DNA of 64,000 bases from Lysobacter capsici (GTDB lineage: Bacteria > Pseudomonadota > Gammaproteobacteria > Xanthomonadales > Xanthomonadaceae). The stretch is taken from the NCBI RefSeq assembly GCF_014779555.2, contig NZ_CP094357.1, forward strand, positions 5,208,001 to 5,272,000, given 5' to 3'. This document shows positions 27,134 to 35,156 of this stretch, piece after piece (position 1 is the first letter of the stretch; every line of letters begins with the position of its first letter). The translations under genes were made by a program, and so were the position numbers. The notes beneath the pieces are model-generated. The model was not told where the DNA came from. It saw only the letters and a list, made by a program, of their open reading frames with translations, and ran no database searches.

Positions 27134-27487
27134 TCAAGCCACGCGCGGCAGCGGCCGCGCGATCACCGCCGGACGAGCCCGACGACGCGCCTGGACCGCA
27201 CCGCGACGGCGGCGACGCACCGCCTGCCCTGCTTCGGCCGGCGCCACCCGGCGCCAACTCGGCAAACGGAACCGATGCAGCGCCCACCACGCCATCGCCG
27301 GCATCGCCACCAGCCACATCGGCAACCAGCCGATCGCGCTTTGGCTGCCGCGCGCGGCCGGCAGCATCAGCACCAGCAAAGCGCCGATAGCCAGCGCGTA
27401 GCGCAGGGCGGTGTCGAGGTCGGCGCGAAGAGCGTCGGCAGTGGCGGCGGACGACGGGGAAGCGGTGGAATGCGCTGTGGCGGTCAT
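27134..27487 (-). CDS. Small membrane protein of unknown function
   Basis: The 117-aa product has a short polar N-terminus, two hydrophobic helices (about residues 28-46 and 50-70), and a very Arg-rich tail (RRRRRGAVQARRRAR). No family is recognised. It is isolated, with repeat-rich gaps on both sides. Codon use follows the high-GC norm. Low confidence that the Arg-rich tail is real coding sequence; the two helices give the main support. Confidence 0.5.
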   Translation of the reverse strand: MTATAHSTASPSSAATADALRADLDTALRYALAIGALLVLMLPAARGSQSAIGWLPMWLVAMPAMAWWALHRFRLPSWRRVAPAEAGQAVRRRRRGAVQARRRARPAVIARPLPRVA

Positions 27488-27617
27488 GGACTGACTCCGA
27501 TGGCGGCAAGGTCGATGGGCTGGAACCCACCTTCGTGCCGCCGCGTCTCAGGGGCTGCGATACATGCGACCGCTGGTCGGAACGAGGATCGGCTTGACTG
27601 ATGTTGCCGCCGGGGCG

Positions 27618-27922
27618 CCCTCACCCGGCGCGCTGCGCGCGCCGACCTCTCCCGCGAGCGGGAGAGGTGATTTGTTGTGTACCTGTTCGCTATCGCCTAT
27701 TCGGGAAGGGCTACGCAATCAGCGAATGACTTTCCGTAAACACGGCTTTGCTTTAGCGAACAGTTCCCTGCCGCAAACGCTTCGCTCTGCGAACAGCTCC
27801 CCAAAGCCTCGGCCTCGCTCCTTCCCATGCTTGCGGGGGAAGGTCGGGATGGGGGCGCGACGGCCGGCGTACCCTCACCCGGCGCGCTTTGCGCGCCGAC
27901 CTCTCGCGCAAGCGGGAGGGGT
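27618..27922. repeat. Pair of direct repeats related to family A
   Basis: Within the gap 27488-27933, a 52-bp unit (CCCTCACCCGGCGCGC, then GCGCGCCGACCTCTC, then CGCGAGCGGGAGAGG) occurs at 27618-27670 and again at 27871-27922. Between them there is an inverted, altered version around 27822-27850 (TGCTTGCGGGGGAAGG). No gene is seen in this 446 bp region. Confidence 0.75.
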
Positions 27923-27933
27923 GATCCGCGCGA

Positions 27934-28872
27934 TCAATACCCCGCCTTATCCAGCGCCTTTTCCGCTTCCTCGCGACCGATCTCGATCAGCTCCTTGGCC
28001 CGCCAGAACTCGTAGAACTGGCAGGCGTCGCGCGGAATGCGGATCACCAGTTCGGGCGGGTCCAGGGCCAGCTGCACGCGCGCGATCTGCGCCTGCATCG
28101 TGTCCAACGAGCGCGCCATCAATTCGGTGAAGCCCATCTCGCGCGGCGCGTCGTCCTCGACCTCGTCGGGCAATTCGGTGGCCTTGCGCCGGAACCAGTG
28201 GTTGAACAACGACGGAGGCTTGGCGTCGCCGCCGCCCTGCGTGGCCAGCATGGCCCCGCCATTGTGGTGCGCCAATGCGCCGGGCGGTTGCGCGGGCCAG
28301 CCGTGCATGTCGACCGCGACCAGACGGTGCGCGTCGGACAGACGCGTCGCGGTGATCGGCAACGGCGCCAGCAGGCCGCCGTCGACCAGTTCGCGACCGT
28401 GCAATTCGTAGGGCGTGAACACGCCCGGGATGGCGATCGAGGCGCGGATCGCGTCCCACAGGTCGCCCTCGCGCAGCCACACTTCGCGCTGCCGCATCAG
28501 ATCGACCGCGACCGCGGTGAAGCCGATCGGCAGGTCCTCGATGCGCGGCTCGCCGGCCAGTTCGCGCAGGCTGTCCATCAGGCGCTCGCCGCGGAACAGC
28601 GAGGATTGACCGAACACCGGATCGAGCAGGCGCAGCATCGCGGTGCGGCTCATGCCGAACAGCCAGTCGCGGTAGACCTCCATCTTGCCGGCCGCGAACA
28701 AGCCGCCGACCAGCGCGCCGCTGGAGGAACCGGCGACGGTGACGATGCGCAGCCCGCGCGCCTGCAGCGCTTCGATCACGCCGATCTGGGCCAGCCCGCG
28801 CGCGCCGCCGGCGCCGAGCACCAGCGCGACCGCCTCGCCTTTTTCGATACGCGGAGGATCGGCGCCGGGCAT
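27934..28872 (-). CDS. Patatin-like phospholipase, RssA type
   Basis: The 312-aa product has the patatin fold: oxyanion loop LGAGGARGLAQIG (residues 19-31), nucleophile GSSSG (Ser50) and the catalytic Asp in VDGGLLAPLPI (Asp164). The segments VYRDWLFGMSRTAMLRLLDP, LFRGERLMDSLREL and IGFTAVAVDL follow the E. coli RssA pattern. The family hydrolyses acyl ester bonds in lipids; RssA's substrate is not established. It overlaps the preceding WYL regulator gene by one base (TGATG), so translation is coupled. Confidence 0.9.
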   Translation of the reverse strand: MPGADPPRIEKGEAVALVLGAGGARGLAQIGVIEALQARGLRIVTVAGSSSGALVGGLFAAGKMEVYRDWLFGMSRTAMLRLLDPVFGQSSLFRGERLMDSLRELAGEPRIEDLPIGFTAVAVDLMRQREVWLREGDLWDAIRASIAIPGVFTPYELHGRELVDGGLLAPLPITATRLSDAHRLVAVDMHGWPAQPPGALAHHNGGAMLATQGGGDAKPPSLFNHWFRRKATELPDEVEDDAPREMGFTELMARSLDTMQAQIARVQLALDPPELVIRIPRDACQFYEFWRAKELIEIGREEAEKALDKAGY

Positions 28873-29840
28873 CAGTGGCCGTAGTTGCTCAACGCCAGTT
28901 CCAGCATCGACTTGGCCTGCTCGCGCAGCACCACCGGCTCGACGATTTCCGCGTCGCTGCCGTAATGCATCACGTCCATCAGCAGTTCGCGCCCGGCGCT
29001 GTACGGCACTTTGAGTTCGTAGCGGCCGTCGGCCAGGAAGCGGCCTTGCTGCTGCGAATGCCAGTGTTCGTCGGCGACCCAGCGCGCGGCCTTGGCGCTG
29101 AACACGATGGTCGCCCAGCCCTTGGGCGCGCCGGAGAAAATGCCGTAGCTCGAGGCCAGGTGCTGATCGAGTTCCTCGTCGGCGACATCGCGCGCCGGCA
29201 CGTCGCCGATCTTGGCCGCGCTGATCCGGTCGACCGAGAAGCTGCGCAAGGCGTCGCGCTCGTGATCCCAGGCGTCGAGGTACCAGTTTTCGCGGTAGTG
29301 GGTGAGCCGCTGCGGCGACACGCTGCGACGGGTGCGTTCGTCGGTGGAGCGCGCGCGGTATTCGAACGTCAGCGGCTTGCGATCGAGCACCGCGGTGGCG
29401 ACGGCGCGGAACGCGGTTTCGTCGAGCCGGCGGGTGCGATGCGGGATGACCCGCACGCGCTCGACCGGCAGGCGCCGGCCGCCGGCGTGTTCGTCGAGCA
29501 GTTTTTCGATGCGCTGCTGCAACGGCGCGAGCGCGTTCGACAGCACCCCGCCGCCGCTGCGCATCAGCAGCTGTTGCGCGGCGAGCAGCGAATGCAGCTC
29601 CTCCGAGCTCAGCCACAGGCCGGGCAGCTCGAAGCGGTCGCCTTCGCTGGTGTCGTAGCGGAAACCGGCCTCGCCGTTGCCAACCACCGGGGCCATCAGG
29701 TAATCGCGCAGGTAGGCCAGATCCCGATAGACGGTCGCGCGCGAACACTCCAGGTCTTCCTGGAGGCGCTGAACTGTGACCGGATACCTGGCCGCAGTGA
29801 GAATCCGGTGCAGCGCGTGGATGCGTTCGATACGTTCCAT
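28872..29840 (-). CDS. YafY-type HTH/WYL domain transcriptional regulator
   Basis: The 322-aa product has an N-terminal helix-turn-helix (residues 1-60, LQEDLECSRATVYRDLAYLRDYL), followed by a linker and a WYL domain (about residues 140-205, with SPQRLTHYRENWYLDAWDHERDALRSFSVDRI, quoted in parts: LTHYRENWYLDAWDH). WYL domains bind nucleic acid or small ligands, and many regulate stress and defence genes. It overlaps the patatin gene by one base. I start at the ATG at 29840 (MERIERIHAL), a typical YafY N-terminus; a longer start at 29882 adds a Pro-rich leader without support. Confidence 0.92.
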   Translation of the reverse strand: MERIERIHALHRILTAARYPVTVQRLQEDLECSRATVYRDLAYLRDYLMAPVVGNGEAGFRYDTSEGDRFELPGLWLSSEELHSLLAAQQLLMRSGGGVLSNALAPLQQRIEKLLDEHAGGRRLPVERVRVIPHRTRRLDETAFRAVATAVLDRKPLTFEYRARSTDERTRRSVSPQRLTHYRENWYLDAWDHERDALRSFSVDRISAAKIGDVPARDVADEELDQHLASSYGIFSGAPKGWATIVFSAKAARWVADEHWHSQQQGRFLADGRYELKVPYSAGRELLMDVMHYGSDAEIVEPVVLREQAKSMLELALSNYGH

Positions 29841-29929
29841 GTCGGCAGGGTCTGGTAGAGGCGGTGGGGACACAACTAGCATGGCATCGGCCTCTGTCCG
29901 GCCGCCACCATCGAACCTAAGGATCCTAC

Positions 29930-30514
29930 GTGATCAAGACCTCATTATCCGCAACGCTGACCGCCCCGGTGCTGCTGCTCGGTCTGAGCGCCTCCAGTCT
30001 GGCCTGGGCCGGACCGAAAGAGGAGGTCGTGGCCGCAGTCGATAAATTCCTCGCCGCCAAGAGCTACCACGCCGTCATGAGCATGGGCCCGGGACCGGGC
30101 ACCGAAACCGACTTCGTCGCCCCCGACCGCATGCGCGTGAAGATGGGCACGATGGGCGAGCAGATCATGATCGGCAACACCTTGTACCTGACCATGCAGG
30201 GCAAGACCAGCAAACAGGCCGCGCCCAACGGCGGCATCACCCAATTGCGCACCCGCGACAAAGTCCTGGGCAACCTGGCGACCCTCAAGGTGACCGCGGC
30301 CGGCACCGAGAACCTCGGCGGCGTGGCGACCAAGAAGTACAAGATCGACAACACCCAACCCAAGTCCTCCTCGACCTTCTGGGTCAACGCCGACGGTTAT
30401 CCGGTGCAATCGGTCAACATCGCCGACGTCAACGGCAAGCAGTACACCTCGACCTTGAAGTATTCGCGTTTCAACGACCCCAGTATCAAGATCCCGGTCC
30501 CGGCGGTGAAGTGA
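29930..30514 (+). CDS. Exported protein of unknown function (LolA/LppX-like shape)
   Basis: The 194-aa product begins at a GTG codon with AAGGA 9 nt upstream and has a signal peptide (MIKTSLSATL, hydrophobic to about residue 25, then SLAWAGP). The mature part is beta-rich with alternating hydrophobic strands and single-helix start (KEEVVAAVDKFLAAKSYHAVM), as in LolA-like beta half-barrels. The assignment is by shape only. It is divergent from the WYL gene with 89 bp between. Confidence 0.7.
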   Translation: MIKTSLSATLTAPVLLLGLSASSLAWAGPKEEVVAAVDKFLAAKSYHAVMSMGPGPGTETDFVAPDRMRVKMGTMGEQIMIGNTLYLTMQGKTSKQAAPNGGITQLRTRDKVLGNLATLKVTAAGTENLGGVATKKYKIDNTQPKSSSTFWVNADGYPVQSVNIADVNGKQYTSTLKYSRFNDPSIKIPVPAVK

Positions 30515-30568
30515 CATTAGACACCACCGCGGTCGCAGCGATTGCGACTGCGGTGGCCGGCCGCGCAT

Positions 30569-30784
30569 TCAGCCGGTGATCGCGCCGCGCATCGCCAGGC
30601 TCAGCTGCTGGCCCACGTATACCGCCGCGATGCCCAGCGCCGCCGCGACGGCCGCGCCCAGGTACCAGCGATTGAAGCCCGGCCGGCGCGCGCGCTGGCG
30701 GTAGCCGACCCAGGCCGACCCGGCCGCGACGGCGAACAGTCCGCCGTGCGAGGCGAACACAAACAGCGTCCACAGCAGTTCCAT
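30569..30784 (-). CDS. Small membrane protein of unknown function
   Basis: The 71-aa product begins MELLWTLFVFASHGGLF and has two hydrophobic helices (about residues 2-22 and 42-60) separated by a positive loop (RQRARRPG). No family is recognised. It is convergent with the exported protein and divergent from the soeA-like gene, with a 124 bp gap to the latter. The start at 30784 is chosen because a longer reading is polar and would cross the soeA promoter region. Confidence 0.6.
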   Translation of the reverse strand: MELLWTLFVFASHGGLFAVAAGSAWVGYRQRARRPGFNRWYLGAAVAAALGIAAVYVGQQLSLAMRGAITG

Positions 30785-30908
30785 GCGCTCGTGCCTGTCC
30801 TTGCGCTCGCTCGGCGCGACAACATCGCAGTATGTCCGGATCCTCGCGGCAGCGCCAAGCGCGGCCGGCAGGCTCGCCGGATCCCGGCGCGATAGGCACA
30901 ATGGCGCG

Positions 30909-33900
30909 ATGCGAGAGCACGCTCCCTCCGAGCCAGCCATCGACCTGTCGCCCTCGCCCGGCGATGAGGTCAAGACCACGACCTGTTACATGTGCGCATG
31001 CCGATGCGGCATCAAGGTCTGGCTGGCCGACGGCAAGATCCGTTACATCCAGGGCAATCCCGATCATCCGGTCAACCAGGGCGTGCTGTGCGCCAAGGGA
31101 TCGGCCGGGATCATGCAGCACTATTCGCCGGCGCGGCTGAGCAAGCCTCTATTGCGCGTGGGCGAACGCGGCAAGGGCGAGTTCCGCGAAATCGAATGGG
31201 ACGAAGCGTTGGGTATCGCCGCCGGCTGGCTGGGGCCGATCCGCGAACGCAATCCCGACGAACTGGCGTTCTTCACCGGCCGCGATCAGTCGCAGGCGCT
31301 GACCGGCTGGTGGGCGCAGCAGTTCGGCACGGTCAACTATGCGGCGCACGGCGGGTTCTGCTCGGTCAACATGGCCGCGGGCGGGTTGTACACGCTGGGC
31401 GGCTCGTTCTGGGAATTCGGCGAACCCGACTGGGAGCATTCGCGTTATCTGATGCTGTGGGGCGTGGCTGAGGATCACGACTCCAATCCGATCAAGCTTG
31501 GCCTGGGCAAGTTGAAGGCGCGCGGCGCGAAGATCGTCGCGGTCAATCCGGTGCGCAGCGGCTATGGCGCGATCGCCGACGAGTGGATCGGGATCCGGCC
31601 GGGGACCGATGGCTTGTTCGCGTTCGCGCTGATCCACGAGTTGTTGAAGGCCGACCGGATCGATCTGGATTATCTGGTGCGCTATGCGAATGCGCATTGG
31701 CTGGTGATCCGCAATCCGGGCGGCGCGGATGATGGGTTGTTCGCGCGCGATGAGTCGGGGCGTGCGTTGTGTTGGGTTGGCGGTCCTCACCCTGGCCCTC
31801 TCCCGCGAGCGGGAGAGGGAACACCGACGAAGCGATCGGATGCGACGCATGCATCCGAAGATTCGCCCCACCACGTCGCTTCGAATACCACCGAAGAGCT
31901 CCCTCTCCCGCCCGAGGGAGAGGGCCGGGGTGAGGGCCGCGCCTGTCCCGCCGACACCATCGACATCTCCCCCGCCGTCGTAGGCGAATACACCCTGCCC
32001 GACGGCCGCCGCGCCGTGCCGGTGTTCCATCTGCTGGTCGAACGCTACCTCGACCCGCAATACGCGCCCGACGCGGTCAGCGAACGCTGCGGCATTCCCG
32101 CCGATACCATCCGCCGCATCGCTCGCGAACTCGCGCAGGCCGCGTTCGACAATCCGGTCAAACTGCCGATCGCCTGGACCGATGCGCATGGCCGCGAACA
32201 CAGCGAGATGGTCGGCCGTCCGGTCAGCATGCACGCGATGCGCGGGATCAGCGCGCACAGCAACGGCTTCCACACCTGCCGCGCGCTGCACTTGCTGCAG
32301 CTGCTGCTCGGCGCGGTCGACACGCCCGGTTCGTTCCGTTATCAGCCGCCGTTCCCCAAGCCACTCCCGCCGCCGAACCGCCCCGGAAAACAGCGCCAGG
32401 CCAATGGCGCGCTGGACGCCGCCCCGCTCGGTTTCGTCCACGGCCCCGAAGACCTCGTCGTCGACGAACACGGCCAGCCGCGCCGCATCGATCACGCGTT
32501 CTCCTGGGCCTATCCGCTGTCGGCGCACGGCATGATGCACACGGTGATCCGCAACGCCTGGGCCGGCGATCCGTACAAGATCGACACGCTGATGATGTTC
32601 ATGGCCAACATGAGCTGGAACTCGGCGATGAATACCGGCGAGACCATGCATTGGCTCACCGATCGCGGCGAGGACGGCGAGTACCGCATCCCCCACATCA
32701 TCTACGCCGATGCCTACGCCTCGGAGATGACCGCGTACGCCGATCTGGTCCTGCCCGACACGACCTATCTGGAACGCTTCGACGCGATCAGCCTGCTGGA
32801 CCGCCCGATCTCGGATGCGGATTCGGCTTGCGATGCGATACGCCATCCCATCGTGGATTCCACCACGCAACGCCTGCATGCCGGCGACGAGGCGCGCGAC
32901 GTGCGCGGTTTCCAGTCCGTTCTGCTCGACATCGGCGCACGCCTCGGCTTGCCCGGCATGGTGCTCGACGATGGCAGCCCGCGCTATCGCGATTACGCCG
33001 ACTACATCGTGCGTCACGAACGCGCGCCCGGGGTCGGCCTGCTCGCCGGCTGGCGCGGCGAACACGGCGAACTCGAAGCCAAGGGCCCGCCCAACCCGGA
33101 GCAACTGCAACGCTACATCGACAACGGCGGCTTCTGGCGCAGCCATGTGCCCGAGTCGGCGCGCTATTTCAAGATGGCCAACCGCGGCTATCTGGACTGG
33201 GCGCAGAAGATGGGCTTTCTCGGCCACGCCGATCCGATCGTGCTGCAGCTGTATTCCGAGACGATGCAGAAGTTCCGCCTCGCCGCGCAGGGCCACGGCG
33301 ACAAGCAGCCGCCGGCCGAACACCGCGAAAGAGTCGCGACCTATTTCGATCCGTTGCCGATCTGGTACGAACCGTTCGAAGGCGCGCAGATCGCCGACGG
33401 CGCCACGCGTTTCCCGCTCAGCGCGGTGACCCAGCGGCCGATGTTCATGTACCACGCCTGGGGTTCGCAGAACGCCTGGCTGCGGCAGATCAGCGCGCGC
33501 AATTTCCTCTACCTGCATCCCGACACCGGCGCGCGCCACGGCATCGCCGACGAAGACTGGATCGCGGTGCAATCGCATCACGGCCGCATCCAGGTGCAGG
33601 CGAAATTCGCCGCCAACGTGCAGCCCGACACGGTCTGGACCTGGAACGCGATCGGCAAGCGCCGCGGCGCCTGGCGCTTGAACAAGGACGCGCCGGAAAG
33701 CCGCAAGGGGTTCTTGCTCAATCATCTGATTTCCGACATCACGCCGAAGGGCGATTACGCCAACGCCGATCCGGTCACCGGCCAGGCGGCCTGGTTCGAT
33801 CTGCGCGTGTCGATCCGCAGACTCGATACGGCCGACGATACGCAGGCCGTCTCGCAGCCGCAGTTCGCCGCGCTGTCGTTCGAACCCGCCGACGACCGGC

Positions 33901-33938
33901 CCTTGCGCTACGGCGCGCAGTTCAGGAAAAACCGATGA
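30909..33938 (+). CDS. soeA: Molybdopterin oxidoreductase catalytic subunit, SoeA-like, with in-frame repeat insertion
   Basis: The 1009-aa product is a DMSO-reductase-superfamily catalytic subunit. An N-terminal 4Fe-4S site is formed by C26-x2-C29-x3-C33 in TCYMCACRCG and a fourth Cys in GVLCAKGSAG. Bis-MGD-binding blocks follow, including FFTGRDQSQALTGWW and GGFCSVNMAAG. There is no Tat signal, so it is probably cytoplasmic. With the 4Fe-4S and NrfD-type genes downstream it resembles sulfite dehydrogenase SoeABC, which oxidises sulfite to sulfate and feeds quinone; substrate is inferred, and thiosulfate/polysulfide reductase remains possible. Residues about 293-343 are coded by a repeat element inserted at 31785-31936 with the frame kept. 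The start codon at 30909 is 124 bp from the divergent small gene. Confidence 0.85.
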   Translation: MREHAPSEPAIDLSPSPGDEVKTTTCYMCACRCGIKVWLADGKIRYIQGNPDHPVNQGVLCAKGSAGIMQHYSPARLSKPLLRVGERGKGEFREIEWDEALGIAAGWLGPIRERNPDELAFFTGRDQSQALTGWWAQQFGTVNYAAHGGFCSVNMAAGGLYTLGGSFWEFGEPDWEHSRYLMLWGVAEDHDSNPIKLGLGKLKARGAKIVAVNPVRSGYGAIADEWIGIRPGTDGLFAFALIHELLKADRIDLDYLVRYANAHWLVIRNPGGADDGLFARDESGRALCWVGGPHPGPLPRAGEGTPTKRSDATHASEDSPHHVASNTTEELPLPPEGEGRGEGRACPADTIDISPAVVGEYTLPDGRRAVPVFHLLVERYLDPQYAPDAVSERCGIPADTIRRIARELAQAAFDNPVKLPIAWTDAHGREHSEMVGRPVSMHAMRGISAHSNGFHTCRALHLLQLLLGAVDTPGSFRYQPPFPKPLPPPNRPGKQRQANGALDAAPLGFVHGPEDLVVDEHGQPRRIDHAFSWAYPLSAHGMMHTVIRNAWAGDPYKIDTLMMFMANMSWNSAMNTGETMHWLTDRGEDGEYRIPHIIYADAYASEMTAYADLVLPDTTYLERFDAISLLDRPISDADSACDAIRHPIVDSTTQRLHAGDEARDVRGFQSVLLDIGARLGLPGMVLDDGSPRYRDYADYIVRHERAPGVGLLAGWRGEHGELEAKGPPNPEQLQRYIDNGGFWRSHVPESARYFKMANRGYLDWAQKMGFLGHADPIVLQLYSETMQKFRLAAQGHGDKQPPAEHRERVATYFDPLPIWYEPFEGAQIADGATRFPLSAVTQRPMFMYHAWGSQNAWLRQISARNFLYLHPDTGARHGIADEDWIAVQSHHGRIQVQAKFAANVQPDTVWTWNAIGKRRGAWRLNKDAPESRKGFLLNHLISDITPKGDYANADPVTGQAAWFDLRVSIRRLDTADDTQAVSQPQFAALSFEPADDRPLRYGAQFRKNR
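31785..31936. repeat. Family A palindromic element inside the soeA-like gene (translated)
   Basis: A 152-bp element with terminal inverted repeats CCTCACCCTGGCCCTCTCCC and GGGAGAGGGCCGGGGTGAGG (with the stem CCCTCTCCCGC-GA-GCGGGAGAGGG inside) lies in the coding sequence. It is read in frame as a Pro/Gly/Glu-rich segment. Compared with intergenic copies the two halves are in the opposite order. The reading frame is open through it. Confidence 0.85.
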
Positions 33939-34020
33939 ACGGATGCATCGACAGCCCATGTTTTTGCCGAGCTCGCACTGCGTCGGCCGCCACGCGGGTT
34001 CGAATCTTGATGGTGCGCGC

Positions 34021-34242
34021 ATGAAACCGGCGCGCGTATTCGCCGGCCTGTTGTGCATCGCGCTGAGCTTCGGCCTGGTGCTGTTGCTGGGCCTGGGCAT
34101 GTTCGATCCGACCCGCGACGCGGCCGCGAGCGCCAACGGATCGGTGACGCCGGTGCTGATCGCGCTGATGCCGAGCGTGAGCGTCGGCCTGGCCGTGTTC
34201 GCCTTGGGCGTGTGGTTGATTTCGACCGGGAGAAAACGATGA
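34021..34242 (+). CDS. Small two-helix membrane protein in the soe-like operon
   Basis: The 73-aa product begins MKPARVFAGLLC and has two hydrophobic helices (about residues 6-28 and 47-66). No family is recognised. Its stop overlaps the start of the 4Fe-4S gene by 4 nt (ATGA), and it lies between the catalytic and electron-transfer subunit genes, so it is probably translated with them. A longer start at 33943 adds a Cys/His-rich leader (MHRQPMFLPSSHC) with no support. Confidence 0.65.
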   Translation: MKPARVFAGLLCIALSFGLVLLLGLGMFDPTRDAAASANGSVTPVLIALMPSVSVGLAVFALGVWLISTGRKR

Positions 34243-35048
34243 CCGGTCTGCCGCCGCCGTCGAAAAAGAAACTGGGTCTGGTGATCGACCTGGACACCTG
34301 CGTGGGCTGCCATGCCTGCGCGGTGAGCTGCAAGGAATGGAACGCCGGCGGTTTCTCCGCGCCGTTGACCGATGAGCAGCCTTACGGCAAGGACCCGTCG
34401 GGGGTCTGGTTCAATCGCGTCCACAGCTACGAAGTCGAAGCCACCGCCGTCGCCGCCTTGCCGATCGCCGACCCGGTGCGCGGTTGCGGCAGCGCCGCGG
34501 CCGTCGACACCGCACCGCAACCGGCGATGACCCTGCACTTCCCGCGTTCGTGCCTGCATTGCGAACAACCGGCCTGCGTGACCGTGTGCCCGACCGGCGC
34601 CAGCTACAAGCGCGCCGAGGACGGCATCGTGCTGGTCGACGAGGACAAGTGCATCGGCTGCAAGCTGTGCTCCTGGGCCTGCCCGTACGGCGCGCGCGAG
34701 TACAGCCCGGTCGAGGGCGTGATGAAGAAATGCACGCTGTGCATCGACCGCATCTACAACGAGAACCTTGAGGAATCCGAACGCCAGCCGGCCTGCGTGC
34801 AGGCCTGCCCGACCCGCGCGCGCCATTTCGGCGACCTCGCCGATCCGGAATCGAAGGTGTCCAAGCTGGTCGCCGAACGCGGCGGCGTCGACCTGATGGC
34901 CTCGCTGGGTTACCAGCCGACCAACAAATACCTGCCGCCGCGCGCGCGCCGCGCCGGCGCGGCGGAACCGGCGCCGGCCGCCGAAACGCTGGACACCCAG
35001 GCCTTGCCGACGGTGCTGCGCTGGCTGGATCGGGTGTTGTCGCGATGA
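34239..35048 (+). CDS. soeB: 4Fe-4S dicluster electron-transfer subunit, SoeB-like
   Basis: The 269-aa product has four cysteine groups typical of DmsB/NrfC-type subunits: TCVGCHACAVSC, CLHCEQPACVTVC, CIGCKLCSWAC, and CTLCIDR with CVQACPTRA, so four 4Fe-4S clusters are expected. It passes electrons from the catalytic subunit to the membrane subunit. Residues before position 20 are short and lack a signal, so it is cytoplasmic. A long loop (about residues 35-90, VEATAVAALPIADPVRG) is unusual in length. The start at 34239 is set by a 4 nt overlap with the small membrane gene. Confidence 0.9.
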   Translation: MTGLPPPSKKKLGLVIDLDTCVGCHACAVSCKEWNAGGFSAPLTDEQPYGKDPSGVWFNRVHSYEVEATAVAALPIADPVRGCGSAAAVDTAPQPAMTLHFPRSCLHCEQPACVTVCPTGASYKRAEDGIVLVDEDKCIGCKLCSWACPYGAREYSPVEGVMKKCTLCIDRIYNENLEESERQPACVQACPTRARHFGDLADPESKVSKLVAERGGVDLMASLGYQPTNKYLPPRARRAGAAEPAPAAETLDTQALPTVLRWLDRVLSR

Positions 35049-35156
35049 TGCGTTTTCGCGGTATGCCGCGGCTGCGCGATAGCGTGGGTGGCGAGTGCGT
35101 CCGCGCGCGCGCCTGCGCGAATCTTATTTCCCTTCGTTTCGCTCGCGCAGGCTGAT

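Noticed and set aside
27934-29840. A WYL-patatin defence island
   Set aside because: There are no nuclease, cyclase, helicase or restriction genes nearby and the patatin follows the RssA pattern. Kept only as a low-interest note.
33980-34000. GGTTCGAATC-like word resembling a tRNA T-arm
   Set aside because: No acceptor, D or anticodon stems fit around it and it lies between the soe-like genes.
31149-34826. A very long open frame on the minus strand opposite the soe-like genes
   Set aside because: The plus strand holds three recognisable proteins with cofactor motifs; the minus frame shows no signal, domain or start of its own.
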